Part shown: piece after piece, positions 41,261-53,120 of the stretch
Layout: the number at the start of each line of letters is the position of its first letter
Numbering within the stretch: the stretch's first letter is position 1
Source: Symbiodinium natans
Taxonomy: Eukaryota; Sar; Dinophyceae; Suessiales; Symbiodiniaceae
Assembly (NCBI GenBank): GCA_905221605.1
Contig: CAJNDS010001491.1
Coordinates: 1-64,000 of the forward strand
DNA: 64,000 nucleotides
Reading direction: 5' to 3'
Notes under the pieces: generated by a model
The model's database searches: none
The model's input: the letters and a program-made list of their open reading frames with translations, nothing else
What the model was told of the DNA's origin: nothing
Position numbers and translations under genes: made by a program

Positions 41261-41381
41261 CCCCCCCCCCCCCCCCCCCCCNNNNNNNNNNNNNNNNNNN
41301 NNNNNNNNNNNNNNNNNNNNNNNNNNNNNNNNNNNNNNNNNNNNNNNNNNNNNNNNNNNNNNNNNNNNNNNNNNNNNNNNN
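41261..41381. other. Poly-C run and 100-N assembly gap
   Basis: 21 consecutive C bases (41,261-41,281) followed by exactly 100 N (41,282-41,381), a standard placeholder for a gap of unknown size. Sequence on the two sides should not be assumed contiguous. Open frames crossing it are meaningless there. Confidence 0.98.
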
Positions 41382-42444
41382 ATCGGACGGGAGTAAATGA
41401 CAAAGCGTAGTCAAGTCGTCACGCGAAGCCTCACCCGATTGCACGAGCGACCATGCCAAGCGCTCGTGGGGGGGCGAGGACAGCAAGCAAGGGCACGGGA
41501 GGCCCTCAGGGGACATCAAAGGCACAGGCCAGCACGGAGCGCCAAGGTCCTGGGCTTGAGACTGACTGCACTGACTGCATGTGACATGTGGGAGGGGCTT
41601 GGCATCAGGGTCAGGCGGCTCGGATGCCCATACCTTGGCCTTGAACTCGGGAATGAGGGCCACATGCCTGGGCTTTTGGACACCAATGGAAGCCAAGGAG
41701 GAGAGACGAAAAGCCTGCGTGGTCTCCTGCAGGAACTGGGGGGCGAGACCCGCGGAGATGGCATCAACGGTGCGCTGACACAAGAGAGAAGGGTACTGGG
41801 CAGCGGCAGCAGTGTCGAACAGCCAACGGTGACCCTCTTTCTGGACGGACCAAGGGCGATGGGCATGGGACTGGTCGCATCTGATTGCAAGAGAGCTGAA
41901 AATGGATGGGGTGGCACGGAAACGAGTCGCCTTAGGGCGGTCGCCGCCATGCATGCACATGTCAAAACGAATGTCTTCAAGGCCAAAGTACCAATCAGCA
42001 AACCCAGGGCAGGAATGCTCAGCGGCGAACTGCTTGACCAAAAGGGCAAGAGCAGCCCAGGTCCAGGCTGTGTCGGGGTTCTCGATTGAAACAGTGGCGC
42101 CCAGGAGCCAAGCTTGATGGAGGCAGGAAACACAAGTCCGGTAAACAGCATTGGCTGCTTCCACACGCGCAGCTTCGGCGGGCTGAAGATGAGGCAGACC
42201 TAAAGGATGCTTGGCTGAACGCAACGGGCGAGGCTGAGGTGCTCCTTGAGCACGCAAACACGGCAATTTGCCGAGCACGACTGGAAGTCCCGCACGGGAT
42301 CCCTAGGTGGATCCAAGAAGCTCGTGTAACACGCAACATGTCTCCGAGCAAAAGAGCAGAAGAAGAGAGGCTAAGGTCAATGGGCAAAAAGGCAACACGT
42401 GGCTTGAAACGATTGCTGGCGTGGTCGATGGGGAAGAAAAGCAA
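41382..42444 (-). pseudogene. Methyltransferase-like domain (PCGT … IENP), frameshifted
   Basis: Reading on the minus strand, one frame gives WIHLGIPCGTSSRAR (about 42,330-42,280). The next part of the same domain, APQPRPLRSAKHPLGLPHL, then VEAANAVYR and VSIENPDTAWTW (about 42,095-42,055), lies in another frame starting near 42,278. PC and ENP placed like motifs IV and VI of cytosine-5 methyltransferases suggest a distant relative of that fold; the catalytic PC-Q/ENV motifs are not exact, so activity is uncertain. The C-terminal side has FDMCMHGGDRPKATRF and continues to the assembly gap. Confidence 0.6.
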
Positions 42445-42475
42445 CCCTAGACTGCAAAATCACATGAAAACGTGG

Positions 42476-44567
42476 TCATACTGACTCTCCCAGGCTTCGC
42501 GTGCCCCGGCACTGTTCGCACAGGATGAAGTCACGCGGCTCATGGGGGTCATAAGAAATGGCATAGTAGTTGTGACTGAGAGGCCTCCCGCACTTGAGAG
42601 TAGCGGGGCTCGCAGAAACAGCATGTACAATGGATGAAATGCAATGCTGGACATATTTCCCGATCTCTGGTTCTTTCAGCCCTTCAGTAGAAGCTGGCAC
42701 CAGGCAGGATTGGTGTTGGAGATCATCATGGTCCTCGAGGTCAACGTCAGAAACCTCGGACTCGTCAAAGCGTTGAAGTGCTTTGGCTGCATCCTCGCGC
42801 GTCAAGTCCGCGGCAATTTGCGCCACACGGCTGGCACGACTGGCATCAGGGTCGAAGTCGCCCTGGCGGATTTGGTGGACGAGGTGTTGCAACTTGCCGA
42901 GTACTGGGGCCATCACATCGCGGCCATAGGTGACTGGCATTGCCTCGCCAGGCCCCACATGATGACCGAGCACACGCTTCATCGGTGAAGTGATTCGATT
43001 TGGTAGCCCATGACAAGGGCGTGGCCTTGAGGCTATGCGTCGTGTAAAGTTTGATGTCTTGGAAGTCAGGATGTCTGGAGGATAAGATTTCCTGCAACCA
43101 GGCACCACCTTCAGCAGCCGTCATATGCCTCTCAAGAAAGCATTCAGCCATCTCATCACAGGCTGGCATCAACAAGTGCTCGTCTTCGAGGCCAGCGATC
43201 CGACGTGACTTCAGCCACGCTTCGGCCCATGGCTGACTGCTGAAGGTATGCCCTAGAGCAATCAGGGGCATCAATGTGCGCCGATCAGCCTGTTTCTTCG
43301 CGGTTTTGTGCCCGAGCATCAGAGCCTCGATCAAGAACACAGATCCCGAAACATCAATAGACAAGCTTCGAGCCTTGGCGGCGTCGCTCCATCGAGCGCA
43401 AGAAAAGAGGCAAAAAAGGCAGAACCCAGCGATGATGGAGTGGATCACCGATCCATCGAAGACTGCCTTCTCGAGGGATTTTACTAGCCAAACTTTCAGT
43501 GCTGGGGCCTGCTGCAAGGGCCGTTTCTCCATGTAGCAGTTGTGGGCGCCTCCTTCGACACGAGGAGAAATGCAATCAGTGCTGTTGGTCACAGCGGTGA
43601 AGTGCATAAACCTCCAAGACGACACAAAGGCCCCTGCAGCAGTAGGCGCGGCCTTTTGATCACGAAGATGACAGATATAGTCATACATATGCTGCTCGGT
43701 GGGGGCTAACGGGCGACCTCCGTTGGATTGCACCTGCCAAACAGAGAAGCGCATGAAGTCACACGAGCGCTTGCACAAGGTAGCCGTTGCTTTGCTTGCA
43801 TATACGTCAGACAAGATAGATGCAAGCTTCGGTGCCGGGATGATGCACCCACTAGCCTCCAGTAAGGAACGACCTAGCTTGGAGTCGCTGGGTTCGAAGA
43901 GGATAATGTTGCGCAATCTAGTCAAGGCAGCGAGACGCAGCTGATCGTCGGACTTGGCCATCCTGGTGGCATAAAGGCGCTTGGCTCTCTGCTGATTTTG
44001 CACAACCCATTCAAAAGCCCCAGCTGAACCATCGCGGTGAGCAACAAGATCTGCAGTCGACTCTGCGCGTCCAAGAAAAGACAATGCGAATGGATACTGG
44101 AGATTGTGGCGAGGACCTTGAAACACTGCGGCTCCAAATCCTTGTTCCCAAGGAAACTTCATGATAGGCTTGCGCTTCTCCTCGTACAATGCTTGCGAAA
44201 CAGGCAGAGGCAACTGGCTGGATTCCTTGCTCTGCGTAGCCATAGTCTTGCGGGCTTTAGGTGTAGGCTCATGCACAAGGTCGTCTTGGCATTCTGATGG
44301 CGTGTCAGCAACCTGCTCGTACCATATAGCTTCTCTGGCTCGAGAATTGGCACTCACACCCTCGGAACCATCATGCTTGTCTTGGAAGAAAGACGATGGA
44401 GATGGGACCTGGAATTCATCGATGGCATCCAACTCTTCCGTGAATGATCCGTGATTTTGGGGGAAATCATCTCCCAAGCGGTCAAAGCTGCCTCGATGCG
44501 TCTCAAAGATGACATGACCTGATCCATTAGCGTCAGGGCGCTCTGGGCTTTTCTCAAGCGAAGACAT
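42476..44567 (-). pseudogene. Tyrosine recombinase/integrase (one frameshift)
   Basis: A 573-residue frame starts MSSLEKSPERPD at 44,567. The N-terminal ~250 residues are unrecognised. The catalytic domain shows the first Arg in FSCARWSDAAK (about 43,400) and HSLKAT (about 43,036), where Lys replaces the usual second Arg of H-x-x-R. Near 42,990 the frame changes, and VLGHHVGPGEA and the nucleophile Tyr in TYGRD (about 42,930) lie in the second frame, which continues to 42,476. Its tail has paired cysteines (LKCGR … LCEQC) that may bind zinc. Such enzymes insert or resolve DNA circles. The frameshift between the His and Tyr boxes should inactivate this copy. Confidence 0.78.
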
Positions 44568-45114
44568 ACTTTAAACCAAAATCTGACACAAAATCATTCG
44601 CAGGAATATATAACTGCAAACCGACGACTGAACTCGCAACGTCACATCAAGCAAAGCACACATTATATTCAGTTCAATCAAGTGCATTTGTGCAAGAAAG
44701 GTCATTTCTGCTCCATGGGGCATTGGCACGCAAGTCACTACACTCACGTGCAGAACCTGACATCATGGCGGTGGCAAAAGAGGAAGAAAAGAGATTGGAA
44801 ATCGTTTACAAGGCACAAGAAAGAAGTCACTCCTGACTGAGAATCCCCAGCAAAACTCAGGAGGACTTATTGCTATTCATCAGCCAGCGCAGGATAGCTG
44901 GAAGGGCAGCTCACTATGGGAGTGAGACAGTGCTCACGGTACGCGTACAGGTGTCAGTGTGCCCACACAAGCGGATGCGTTTGGCCAGCGGCAAACTGGC
45001 GAAAAGCCTCTGAGCTGCACCGGGCAAGGCACTGCAAAATCCTCAAGCAAGCTTCGTGATTGCAATCACGCAAGTGAACAATGCGAAGCCCAGGTGCGGG
45101 GCCCGAGCTTGGGG
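44568..45114. other. Intergenic stretch within the recombinase element
   Basis: Lies upstream of the recombinase on the minus strand. A short minus-strand frame (45,253-44,954) overlaps the end of the coiled-coil ORF in another phase; it shows no domain. No motif recognised. Confidence 0.5.
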
Positions 45115-45531
45115 TCATAAAAGCTGGGGACCGAAGGTAGACAGGTCGGACGTCGGCTGACGCGGGCCAAACAAACGCCACAAGTGGCCTAAACGCCGCT
45201 GGATGTCGTCCACAACGCGATGAACAAGAGTCCAGGGTGAGGTTCCAGACCACTCAGCGGGTGGCACACCCACAGCACGCAGGAAGCCGGCTCGCTCAGC
45301 AGACAAGAGTCCAACCTGCGACGACAGGTTCTGAACCTGAGACTGCAAATCCTCGATGTCAGAAGCTTGTGCTTGCACTTGCAATTGCAGCTTAAGAAGG
45401 GACTGGGAAATACGACCGATAGAAGTGGCGTGATCCCAAGTCAAACGCAGGTGAGCTCTCTCGGCGTCCGCTTCAGTGGAGTCCTCAGGGACCAGTGTTC
45501 CCATCTGCAGCCCCCACGGGGCTGCGTACAT
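45115..45531 (-). CDS. Small coiled-coil protein, unknown function
   Basis: 138 residues from MYAAPWG; the frame is open further upstream across the junction with the LTR element, so the true start may be lost. Residues about 25-80 contain a heptad-like helix rich in Leu, Gln and Ser (LLKLQLQVQAQASDIEDLQS), then a basic helix (VVDDIQRRLGHLWRLF). It is the first ORF upstream of the recombinase on the same strand, so an element-encoded accessory or Gag-like protein is plausible. Confidence 0.45.
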   Translation of the reverse strand: MYAAPWGLQMGTLVPEDSTEADAERAHLRLTWDHATSIGRISQSLLKLQLQVQAQASDIEDLQSQVQNLSSQVGLLSAERAGFLRAVGVPPAEWSGTSPWTLVHRVVDDIQRRLGHLWRLFGPRQPTSDLSTFGPQLL

Positions 45532-45611
45532 GCGGTGCCCTAACGGCGCAGGTTGAGGAGCCTGGTTGAAGCAGAACCTGTTTGAACACCAACACTTCAC
45601 AAAGAAAATTT

Positions 45612-46618
45612 GTGGGAACCCTGGCGGCAAGAGGAGTGGGGCGCCTTGTTTGGAACGCTCGCGGAGCCACGCTGGCCCTTGGGCTTTCGTGCGGGCTGAC
45701 ATGTGCCAGTTCGCGCGCGCCAGTGGCTGCGGCAACCTCGTCGAGAGTGGGGCCCTGTGGCTCGCCGATTTCAGCTTAGAATCGGTAGATTTGAGGTGTA
45801 GCAGGCCGGATGCGTTATGCACAGTGCAGCACAAGCACGTTGGGCGCGCGCAAGCCGACTACAACCTCATCGGGGCGGCTTTCTGCGCAGCTCCAGGACC
45901 TTGGTCTGAGGGGCGCCGAAGCACCGCTGCAGTTGAAAGCTTTCCAGCCACTGCGGGTGCAGACAGCGCCGCGGCTGCGCCACCGCCCTCTCCAGTCGTT
46001 CCCCTCCCGGACATGCGCTCGAGGCATGCGGAGCTGCACAAGGAGGTGGATAAGTACGCCGCTGAGAAGGAAGCGTTTTGGCGGACCAAGACGGACGCCA
46101 AGGACTGGGATTCCGTCCGGACTGACCTTGAGGTCTGTGCTCTTGCGGGCGAGAAGGTCGCGGAGGATCCTAGGCGCACCGAGGCCTATAGAGACCTCGT
46201 ATGGTCAGGTTTGAAGATCGAGCCCGGACCAACCAGACCAGGGCTGGCCGATGCTGACATTGCAGCTGTTAGGGAGGTCATACGGCGAAAGGCCGCTGGG
46301 TTCTGTCAGGAAGTTCGCCCATGACTGCATCCCCACCGGGCCGCCGGTCTTGTCCCAACCTCACAGTCTGAGGGGCGAGTCCGCGCAATGGGTCGACGAC
46401 AAGCTTGAAGAAGAATGCAAGCGGGGTCAGTTGATCCGCGGCAGCTCGGCTTGGGGATCTGCGCCGTTTCCGACCAAGGAAATACCCAGCTACAAGCGGC
46501 ATAGGAAGCGACGCTTGGTGGTTGACTACCGCCGTGTGAATGCCCGAATTAAGCGCTCCACGTACTATTGCCGGCGGGGCAGCGATGTGCTCGCCGCCGC
46601 AGTGGGTTCGGTTTGGTA
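45612..46618 (+). pseudogene. pol: Pol fragment, copy 2 (upstream of insertion)
   Basis: Matches 21,163-21,957 and covers the segment before the RT plus the RT fingers up to RRLVVDYRRVN and GSVWY. It carries about 250 bp (45,918-46,170) that copy 1 lacks, encoding a charged helix (RHAELHKEVDKYAAEKEAF). A 26-bp deletion near 46,305 shifts the frame relative to copy 1. The reading breaks at the satellite insertion right before the palm motif FVDAV. Confidence 0.88.
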
Positions 46619-48809
46619 CTGTGGGGGGCTGGAGGGGTGTAGTTAATTTTGCGGGCCAAATGGACCCCCTAAACTAGGACCCCCAGGCCCCCTTTCCTGG
46701 CACGACCTCGATGCTCAGATTCGGTTGCTGAAAAGCAAAAAGAGGTGCGTTCCAGTGGCTTTCAAACATCTTTGAAGATGATGAAAAAAGCAGCTTGAAA
46801 CAATGGCCAAGGAATCCGGCAAATCTTCCAACACTCCATCGTTTAGAAGTGCTTTGAACAATGGTCAGGAAGCGCGTCTTCTCCGTGAAAAGCTCCTCTT
46901 GACCTCCCAAGTCCGCGATTTGAAATTGCTTGAAACAAGCGTTTTTGAAAGCCTCTGACAGTGCCGTTTGGACAGAAATCAACTGCAGGACGAGACGAGT
47001 TCAACTGTACTGCTGAGACGTCCATGTTGCGCGCGACGCCCAAACCGAACCGTTTTGAAAAGGCAAAGTGTCTTTCCACAATGTGAATAAGTGCGAGCGA
47101 AGCGAGCGAAACACCGGAGTACATCTGACATGTGTTTTGTTGTCAGAGCTTGTTTTTGATGGTTTTACATTTTGATCGTCTTACTTTTGTTGATTGTCAG
47201 GTGTTGTCTGTACTGTTTTTTTTTCGGATCACTTTTTTTGATGAATAATTTCAAGGTTCCTTTTTTCAGACCAACGATTGCAACTTTCTGGCAAGCTCAA
47301 AAAGCATCTGCATTTCTTGGGATCTCTCTGCAAGCGAGACACTCCATGGTTCAAAGTCCATTCATAAGACACCTGGTTTTGGGTTTTCTGCCTAAGTAGT
47401 GTTGAGACACCTTTGGGCTCGATCTGGACTTAAAATGGTGCAAAACACCCGGTGTTAAGACGCCCCTTGGTTCAAAAAAGTCAGGTTATTAAAGTGGTCC
47501 TTAAGACTCTTTTGGTTCAAAATTTCTTTTAGAGTCCCTGAGTCTCCAGAATCGCTGGATCGGTCCTGTTGGTCCTGTGTCTTTTTCGGGGTCTTGGTGC
47601 TGATTTTTCTTCTTGCTCTGAGTCTTGCCGTGTCCTATTCAGCTGCTGATCACACACGACTCCTGCCAAAACGTCGAAAAACCACAACACACACCCATTC
47701 ACAATGAACAAGGCAAACACAGTGAAGAGGCTGCCTCGGATCTTTCTCTCTTCAGTCTTCTGGTCAATCTTGGTTGCTCCCTCTTTCTTGGTCTTCCAAG
47801 TGTCCGATCTTGGGTCCTGGAGTTCTTGGGTCTGTTGATTGTTGGTTGTTTTTTCGTGTTTTGTTTTTAATCTCCTGTTTGTTCTCTCTCTGCGTTTGTT
47901 GTCTGTTTCATGTTTGTGTCCATGTTCCTTAGATGTTGCTGGTCGGATCTGTTCCAAACAGATTCGAAGTTGTTGTGCTTTGGATTCAGTCCTTTGATCT
48001 CAGTCTGTCCTTTTCCCTTGTTGTGAGTTGTGGTGGTCCTCAGCTTCTGGTCGATTGGGTCCCCTGGTTTGTTTCTTGTCATTTGAGTTGAATCGGTCTT
48101 GATCCTCAGTCGGTCTTGGGTCCATTGAATGGTTTTTGGCATTTTGGCCTTCCTTTAGTTCAACTCGATTGGTGATTTGGCATGTTTCTTTGTGAGTCCG
48201 TCGGTCCTTGCGGTCGTCGGTTGTCCTGTATCGTGTGTCTCTGTGTCGTGTGTGTTGGTTCTCCCAATGCAGTCTCCAAAAGTCCGAAATGGAGCAAGTT
48301 TGGGGACCAGAATTGGGGGTGCCTGCAACCATGAATTTCTGGCAACGCACGTCTGGCCCCCCAAAGTGGGTTTTTAACTTGAGATCTGCAAAAATTTTTT
48401 GCCGAACCAGCTTTGCAATTCTTGTTCTTCTGTCCTGCAAATGTGTGTCTCTGTGTGTGTGTGTGCTTTTGTGATGGAATTTGCAGCTGTGGTTGCAGGA
48501 GCAGTTTTGAACCCATTTTTGGGGTCCCAATTTTGGGCCCATTTTGGTGTCATAATTTGGGACCCAAGCATGTAAAACAATGAAGACCTCCTCTCTTTCT
48601 GCCAACAAGTAGGTCCAATTTTGGAAGCTTTTTGGGGCCCTGTTTTCGGGCCCCCCAATTTAGGGAATTGCTGCTCCATTTTTGTCCACAGACAGCACGC
48701 CTGCAACGACAGCTGTCGTGTTGAGCTGAAGTAGAATCTCTTGTGGAGGTGGTCTGTGTGTTCGCAGCCTGTGAATTGTTGTCCTTGTTGCTGCTGGTTG
48801 CGGCTGCAA
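46619..48809 (+). repeat. Tandem unit 1 of the ~2.1-kb repeat
   Basis: 2,191 bp, starting CTGTGGGGGGCTGGAGGGG. Landmarks are GAGCGAAGCGAGCGAAAC near 47,093, a short GT run near 48,452, the hairpin GGGGCCC-TGTTTTC-GGGCCCC near 48,632, and a perfect 14-bp palindrome ACGACAGCTGTCGT near 48,708. Confidence 0.93.
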
Positions 48810-51001
48810 CTGTGGGGGGCTGGAGGGGTGTAGTTAATTTTGCGGGCCAAATGGACCCCCTAAACTAGGACCCCCAGGCCCCCTTTCCTGGCACGACCTC
48901 GATGCTCAGATTCGGTTGCTGAAAAGCAAAAAGAGGTGCGTTCCAGTGGCTTTCAAACATCTTTGAAGATGATGAAAAAAGCAGCTTGAAACAATGGCCA
49001 AGGAATCCGGCAAATCTTCCAACGCTCCATCGTTTAGAAGTGCTTTGAACAATGGTCAGGAAGCGCGTCTTCTCCGTGAAAAGCTCCTCTTGACCTCCCA
49101 AGTCCGCGATTTGAAATTGCTTGAAACAAGCGTTTTTGAAAGCCTCTGACAGTGCCGTTTGGACAGAAATCAACTGCAGGACGAGACGAGTTCAACTGTA
49201 CTGCTGAGACGTCCATGTTGCGCGCGACGCCCAAACCGAACCGTTTTGAAAAGGCAAAGTGTCTTTCCACAATGTGAATAAGTGCGAGCGAAGCGAGCGA
49301 AACACCGGAGTGCATCTGACAGCTGTTTTGTTTTCAGAGCTTGTTTTTGATGGTTTTACATTTTGATCGTCTTACTTTTGCTGATTGTCAGGTGTTGTCT
49401 GTACTGTTTTTTTTTTTTCGGATCACTTTTTTTGATGAATAATTTCAAGGTTCCTTTTTTCAGACCAACGATTGCAACTTCTGGCAAGCTCAAAAAGCAT
49501 CTGCATTTCTTGGGATCTCTCTGCAAGCGAGACACTCCATGGTTCAAAGTCCATTCATAAGACACCTGGTTTTGGGTTTTCTGCCTAAGTAGTGTTGAGA
49601 CACCTTTGGGCTCGATCTGGACTTAAAATGGTGCAAAACACCCGGTGTTAAGACGCCCCTTGGTTCAAAAGTCAGGTTATTAAAGTGGTCCTTAAGACTC
49701 TTTTGGTTCAAAATTTCTTTTAGAGTCCCTGAGTCTCCAGAATCGCTGGATCGGTTCTGTTGGTTCTGTGTCTTTTTCGAGGTCTTGGTGCTGATTTTTC
49801 TTCTTGCTCTGAGTCTTGCCGTGTCCTATTCAGCTGCTGATTACACACGACTCCTGCCAAAACGTCGAAAAACCACAACACACACCCATTCACAATGAAC
49901 AAGGCAAACACAGTGAAGAGGCTGCCTCGGATCTTTCTCTCTTCAGTCTTCTGGTCAATCTTGGTTGCTCCCTCTTTCTTGGTCTTCCAAGTGTCCGATC
50001 TTGGGTCCTGGAGTTCTTGTCTGTTGATTGTTGGTTGTTTTTTCGTGTTTTGTTTTTCATCTCCTGTTTGTTCTCTCTCTGCGTTTGTTGTCTGTTTCAT
50101 GTTTGTGTCCATGTTCCTTAGATGTTGCTGGTCGGATCTGTTCCAAACAGATTCGAAGTTGTTGTGCTTTGGATTCAGTCCTTTGATCTCAGTCTGTCCT
50201 TTTCCCTTGTTGTGAGTTGTGGTGGTCCTCAGCTTCTGGTCGATTGGGTCCCCTGGTTTGTTTCTTGTCATTTGAGTTGAATCGGTCTTGATCCTCAGTC
50301 GGTCTTGGGTCCATTGAATGGTTTTTGGCATTTTGGCCTTCCTTTAGTTCAACTCGATTGGTGATTTGGCATGTTTCTTTGTGAGTCCGTCGGTCCTTGC
50401 GGTCGTCGGTTGTCCTGTATCGTGTGTCTCTGTGTCGTGTGTGTTGGTTCTCTCAATGCAGTCTCCAAAAGTACGAAATGGAGCAAGTTTGGGGACCAGA
50501 ATTGGGGGTGCCTGCAACCATGAATTTCTGGCAACGCACGTCTGGCCCCCCAAAGTGGGTTTTTGATCTGCAAAAATTTTTTGCCGGACCAGCTTTGCAA
50601 TTCTTATTCTTCTGTCCTGCAAATGTGTGTCTCTGTGTGTGTGTGTGTGTGTGTGCTTTTGTGATGGAATTTGCAGCTGTGGTTGCAGGAGCAGTTTTGA
50701 ACCCATTTTTGGGGTCCCAATTTTGGGCCCATTTTGGGGTCATAATTTGGGACCCAAGCATGTAAAACAATGAAAAGACCTCCTCTCTTTCTGCCAACAA
50801 GTGGGTCCAATTTTGGAAGCTTTTTGGGGCCCTGTTTTCGGGCCCCCCAATTTAGGGAATTGCTGCTCCATTTTTGTCCACAGACAGCACGCCTGCAACG
50901 ACAGCTGTCGTGTTGAGCTGAAGTAGAATCTCTTGTGGAGGTGGTCTGTGTGTTCGCAGCCTGTGAATTGTTGTCCTTGTTGCTGCTGGTTGCGGCTGCA
51001 A
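48810..51001 (+). repeat. Tandem unit 2 of the ~2.1-kb repeat
   Basis: 2,192 bp, very similar to unit 1. The GT run is longer (about 50,634-50,655) and short indels are scattered. Confidence 0.93.
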
Positions 51002-53120
51002 CTGTGGGGGGCTGGAGGGGTGTAGTTAATTTTGCGGGCCAAATGGACCCCCTAAACTAGGACCCCCAGGCCCCCTTTCCTGGCACGACCTCGATGCTCA
51101 GATTCGGTTGCTGAAAAGCAAAAAGAGGTGCGTTCCAGTGGCTTTCAAACATCTTTGAAGATGATGAAAAAAGCAGCTTGAAACAATGGCCAAGGAATCC
51201 GGCAAATCTTCCAACACTCCATCGTTTAGAAGTGCTTTGAACAATGGTCAGGAAGCGCGTCTTCTCCGTGAAAAGCTCCTCTTGACCTCCCAAGTCCGCG
51301 ATTTGAAATTGCTTGAAACAAGCGTTTTTGAAAGCCTCTGACAGTGCCGTTTGGACAGAAATCAACTGCAGGACGAGACGAGTTCAACTGTACTGCTGAG
51401 ACGTGCATGTTGCGCGCGACGCCCAAACCGAACCGTTTTGAAAAGGCAAAGTGTCTTTCCACAATGTGAATAAGTGCGAGCGAAGCGAGCGAAACACCGG
51501 AGTACATCTGACATGTGTTTTGTTGTCAGAGCTTGTTTTTGATGTTTTTACCTTTTGATCGTCTTACTTTTGTTGATTGTCAGGTGTTGTCTGTACTGTT
51601 TTTTTTTCGGATCACTTTTTTTGATGAATAATTTCAAGGTTCCTTTTTTCAGACCAACGATTGCAACTTTCTGGCAAGCTCAAAAAGCATCTGCATTTCT
51701 TGGGATCTCTCTGCAAGCGAGACACTCCATGGTTCAAAGTCGATTCATAAGACACACCTGGTTTTGGGTTTTCTGCCCAAGTAGTGTTGAGACACCTTTG
51801 AGCTCGATCTGGACTTAAAATGGTGCAAAACACCCTGGTGTTAAGACGCCCCCCCTTGGTTCAAAAGTCAGGTTATTAAAGTGGTCCTTGAGACTCTTTT
51901 GGTTCAAAATTTCTTTTGGAGTCCCTGAGTCTCCAGAGTCGCTGGATCGGTCCTGTTGGTTCTAAGTCTTTTTCAAGGTCTTGGTGCTGATTTTATCCTT
52001 ACTCTGAGTCTTGCCTTGTCCCATTCAGCTGCTGATGGACACACTCCATGACACACACGACTCCTGCCAAAACGTCGAAAAACCACAACACACATCTTGG
52101 TCTTCCAAGTGTCCGATCTTGGGTCCTGGAGCTTGGGTCTGTTGATTGTTGGTTGTTTTTTCGTGTTTTGCTTTTAATCTCCTGTTTGTTCTCTCTCTGC
52201 GTTTGTTGTCTGTTTCATGTTTGTGTCCATGTTCCTTAGATGTTGCTGGTCGGATCTGTTCCAACAGATTCGAAGTTGTTGTGCTTTGGATTCAGTCCTT
52301 TGAGCTCAGTCTGTCCTTTTCCCTTGTTGTGAGTTGTGGTGGTCCCTCAGCTTCTGGTCGATTGGGTCCCCTGGTTTGTTTCTTATCATTTGAGTTGAAT
52401 CGGTCTTGATCCTCAGTTGGTCTTGGGTCCATGAGGTTTTTTTGGCATTTTGGCCTTCCTTTAGTTCAACTCGATTGGTGATTTGGCATGTTTCTTTGTG
52501 AGTCCGTCGGTCCTTGCGGTCGTCGGTTGTCCTGTATCGTGTGTCTCTGTGTCGTGTGTGTTGGTTCTCCCAATGCAGTCTCCAAAAGTCCGAAATGGAG
52601 CAAGTTTGGGGACCAGAATTGGGGGTGCCTGCAACCATGAATTTCTGGCAACGCACGTCTGGCCCCCCAAAGTGGGTTTTTAACTTGAGATCTGCAAAAA
52701 TTTTTTGCCGAACCAGCTTTGCAATTCTTGTTCTTCTGTCCTGCAAATGTGTGTCTCTGTGTGTGTGTGTGCTTTTGTGATGGAATTTGCAGCTGTGGTT
52801 GCAGGAGCAGTTTTGAACCCATTTTTGGGGTCCCAATTTTGGGCCCATTTTGGGGTCATAATTTGGGACCCAAGCATGTAAAACAATGAAAAGACCTCCT
52901 CTCTTTCTGCCAACAAGTAGGTCCAATTTTGGAAGCTTTTTTGGGCCCTGTTTTCGGGCCCCCCAATTTTAGGGAATTGCTGCTCCATTTTTGTCCACAG
53001 AGACAGCACGCCTGCAACGACAGCTGTCGTGTTGAGCTGAAGTAGAATCTCTTGTGGAGGTGGTCTGTGTGTTCGCAGCCCGTGAATTGTTGTCCTTGTT
53101 GCTGCTGGTTGAGGCTGCAA
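51002..53120 (+). repeat. Tandem unit 3 of the ~2.1-kb repeat, internal deletion
   Basis: 2,119 bp. Lacks about 95 bp (the ACCCATTCACAATGAAC to GCTCCCTCTTT stretch of other units) near 52,095. It has several small insertions near 51,845 and 52,035. Confidence 0.92.

Larger units (their letters stand above)
41382..45611 (-). mobile_element. Remains of a tyrosine-recombinase element with a methyltransferase-like ORF
   Basis: Three minus-strand coding segments in order: a coiled-coil ORF (45,531-45,115), a tyrosine recombinase (44,567-42,476) and a methyltransferase-like domain (about 42,444-41,382). The right end meets copy 2 of the LTR element abruptly at 45,612, and the left end is lost in the gap. 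Tyrosine recombinase plus methyltransferase recalls DIRS-type retroelements, but no reverse transcriptase or split direct repeats are visible, so a Crypton-like or degraded DIRS-like element are both possible. Confidence 0.6.

Noticed and set aside
41155-41403. Frames running through the poly-C/N gap
   Set aside because: The 100 N are a placeholder; continuity of any reading frame across it is unknown.
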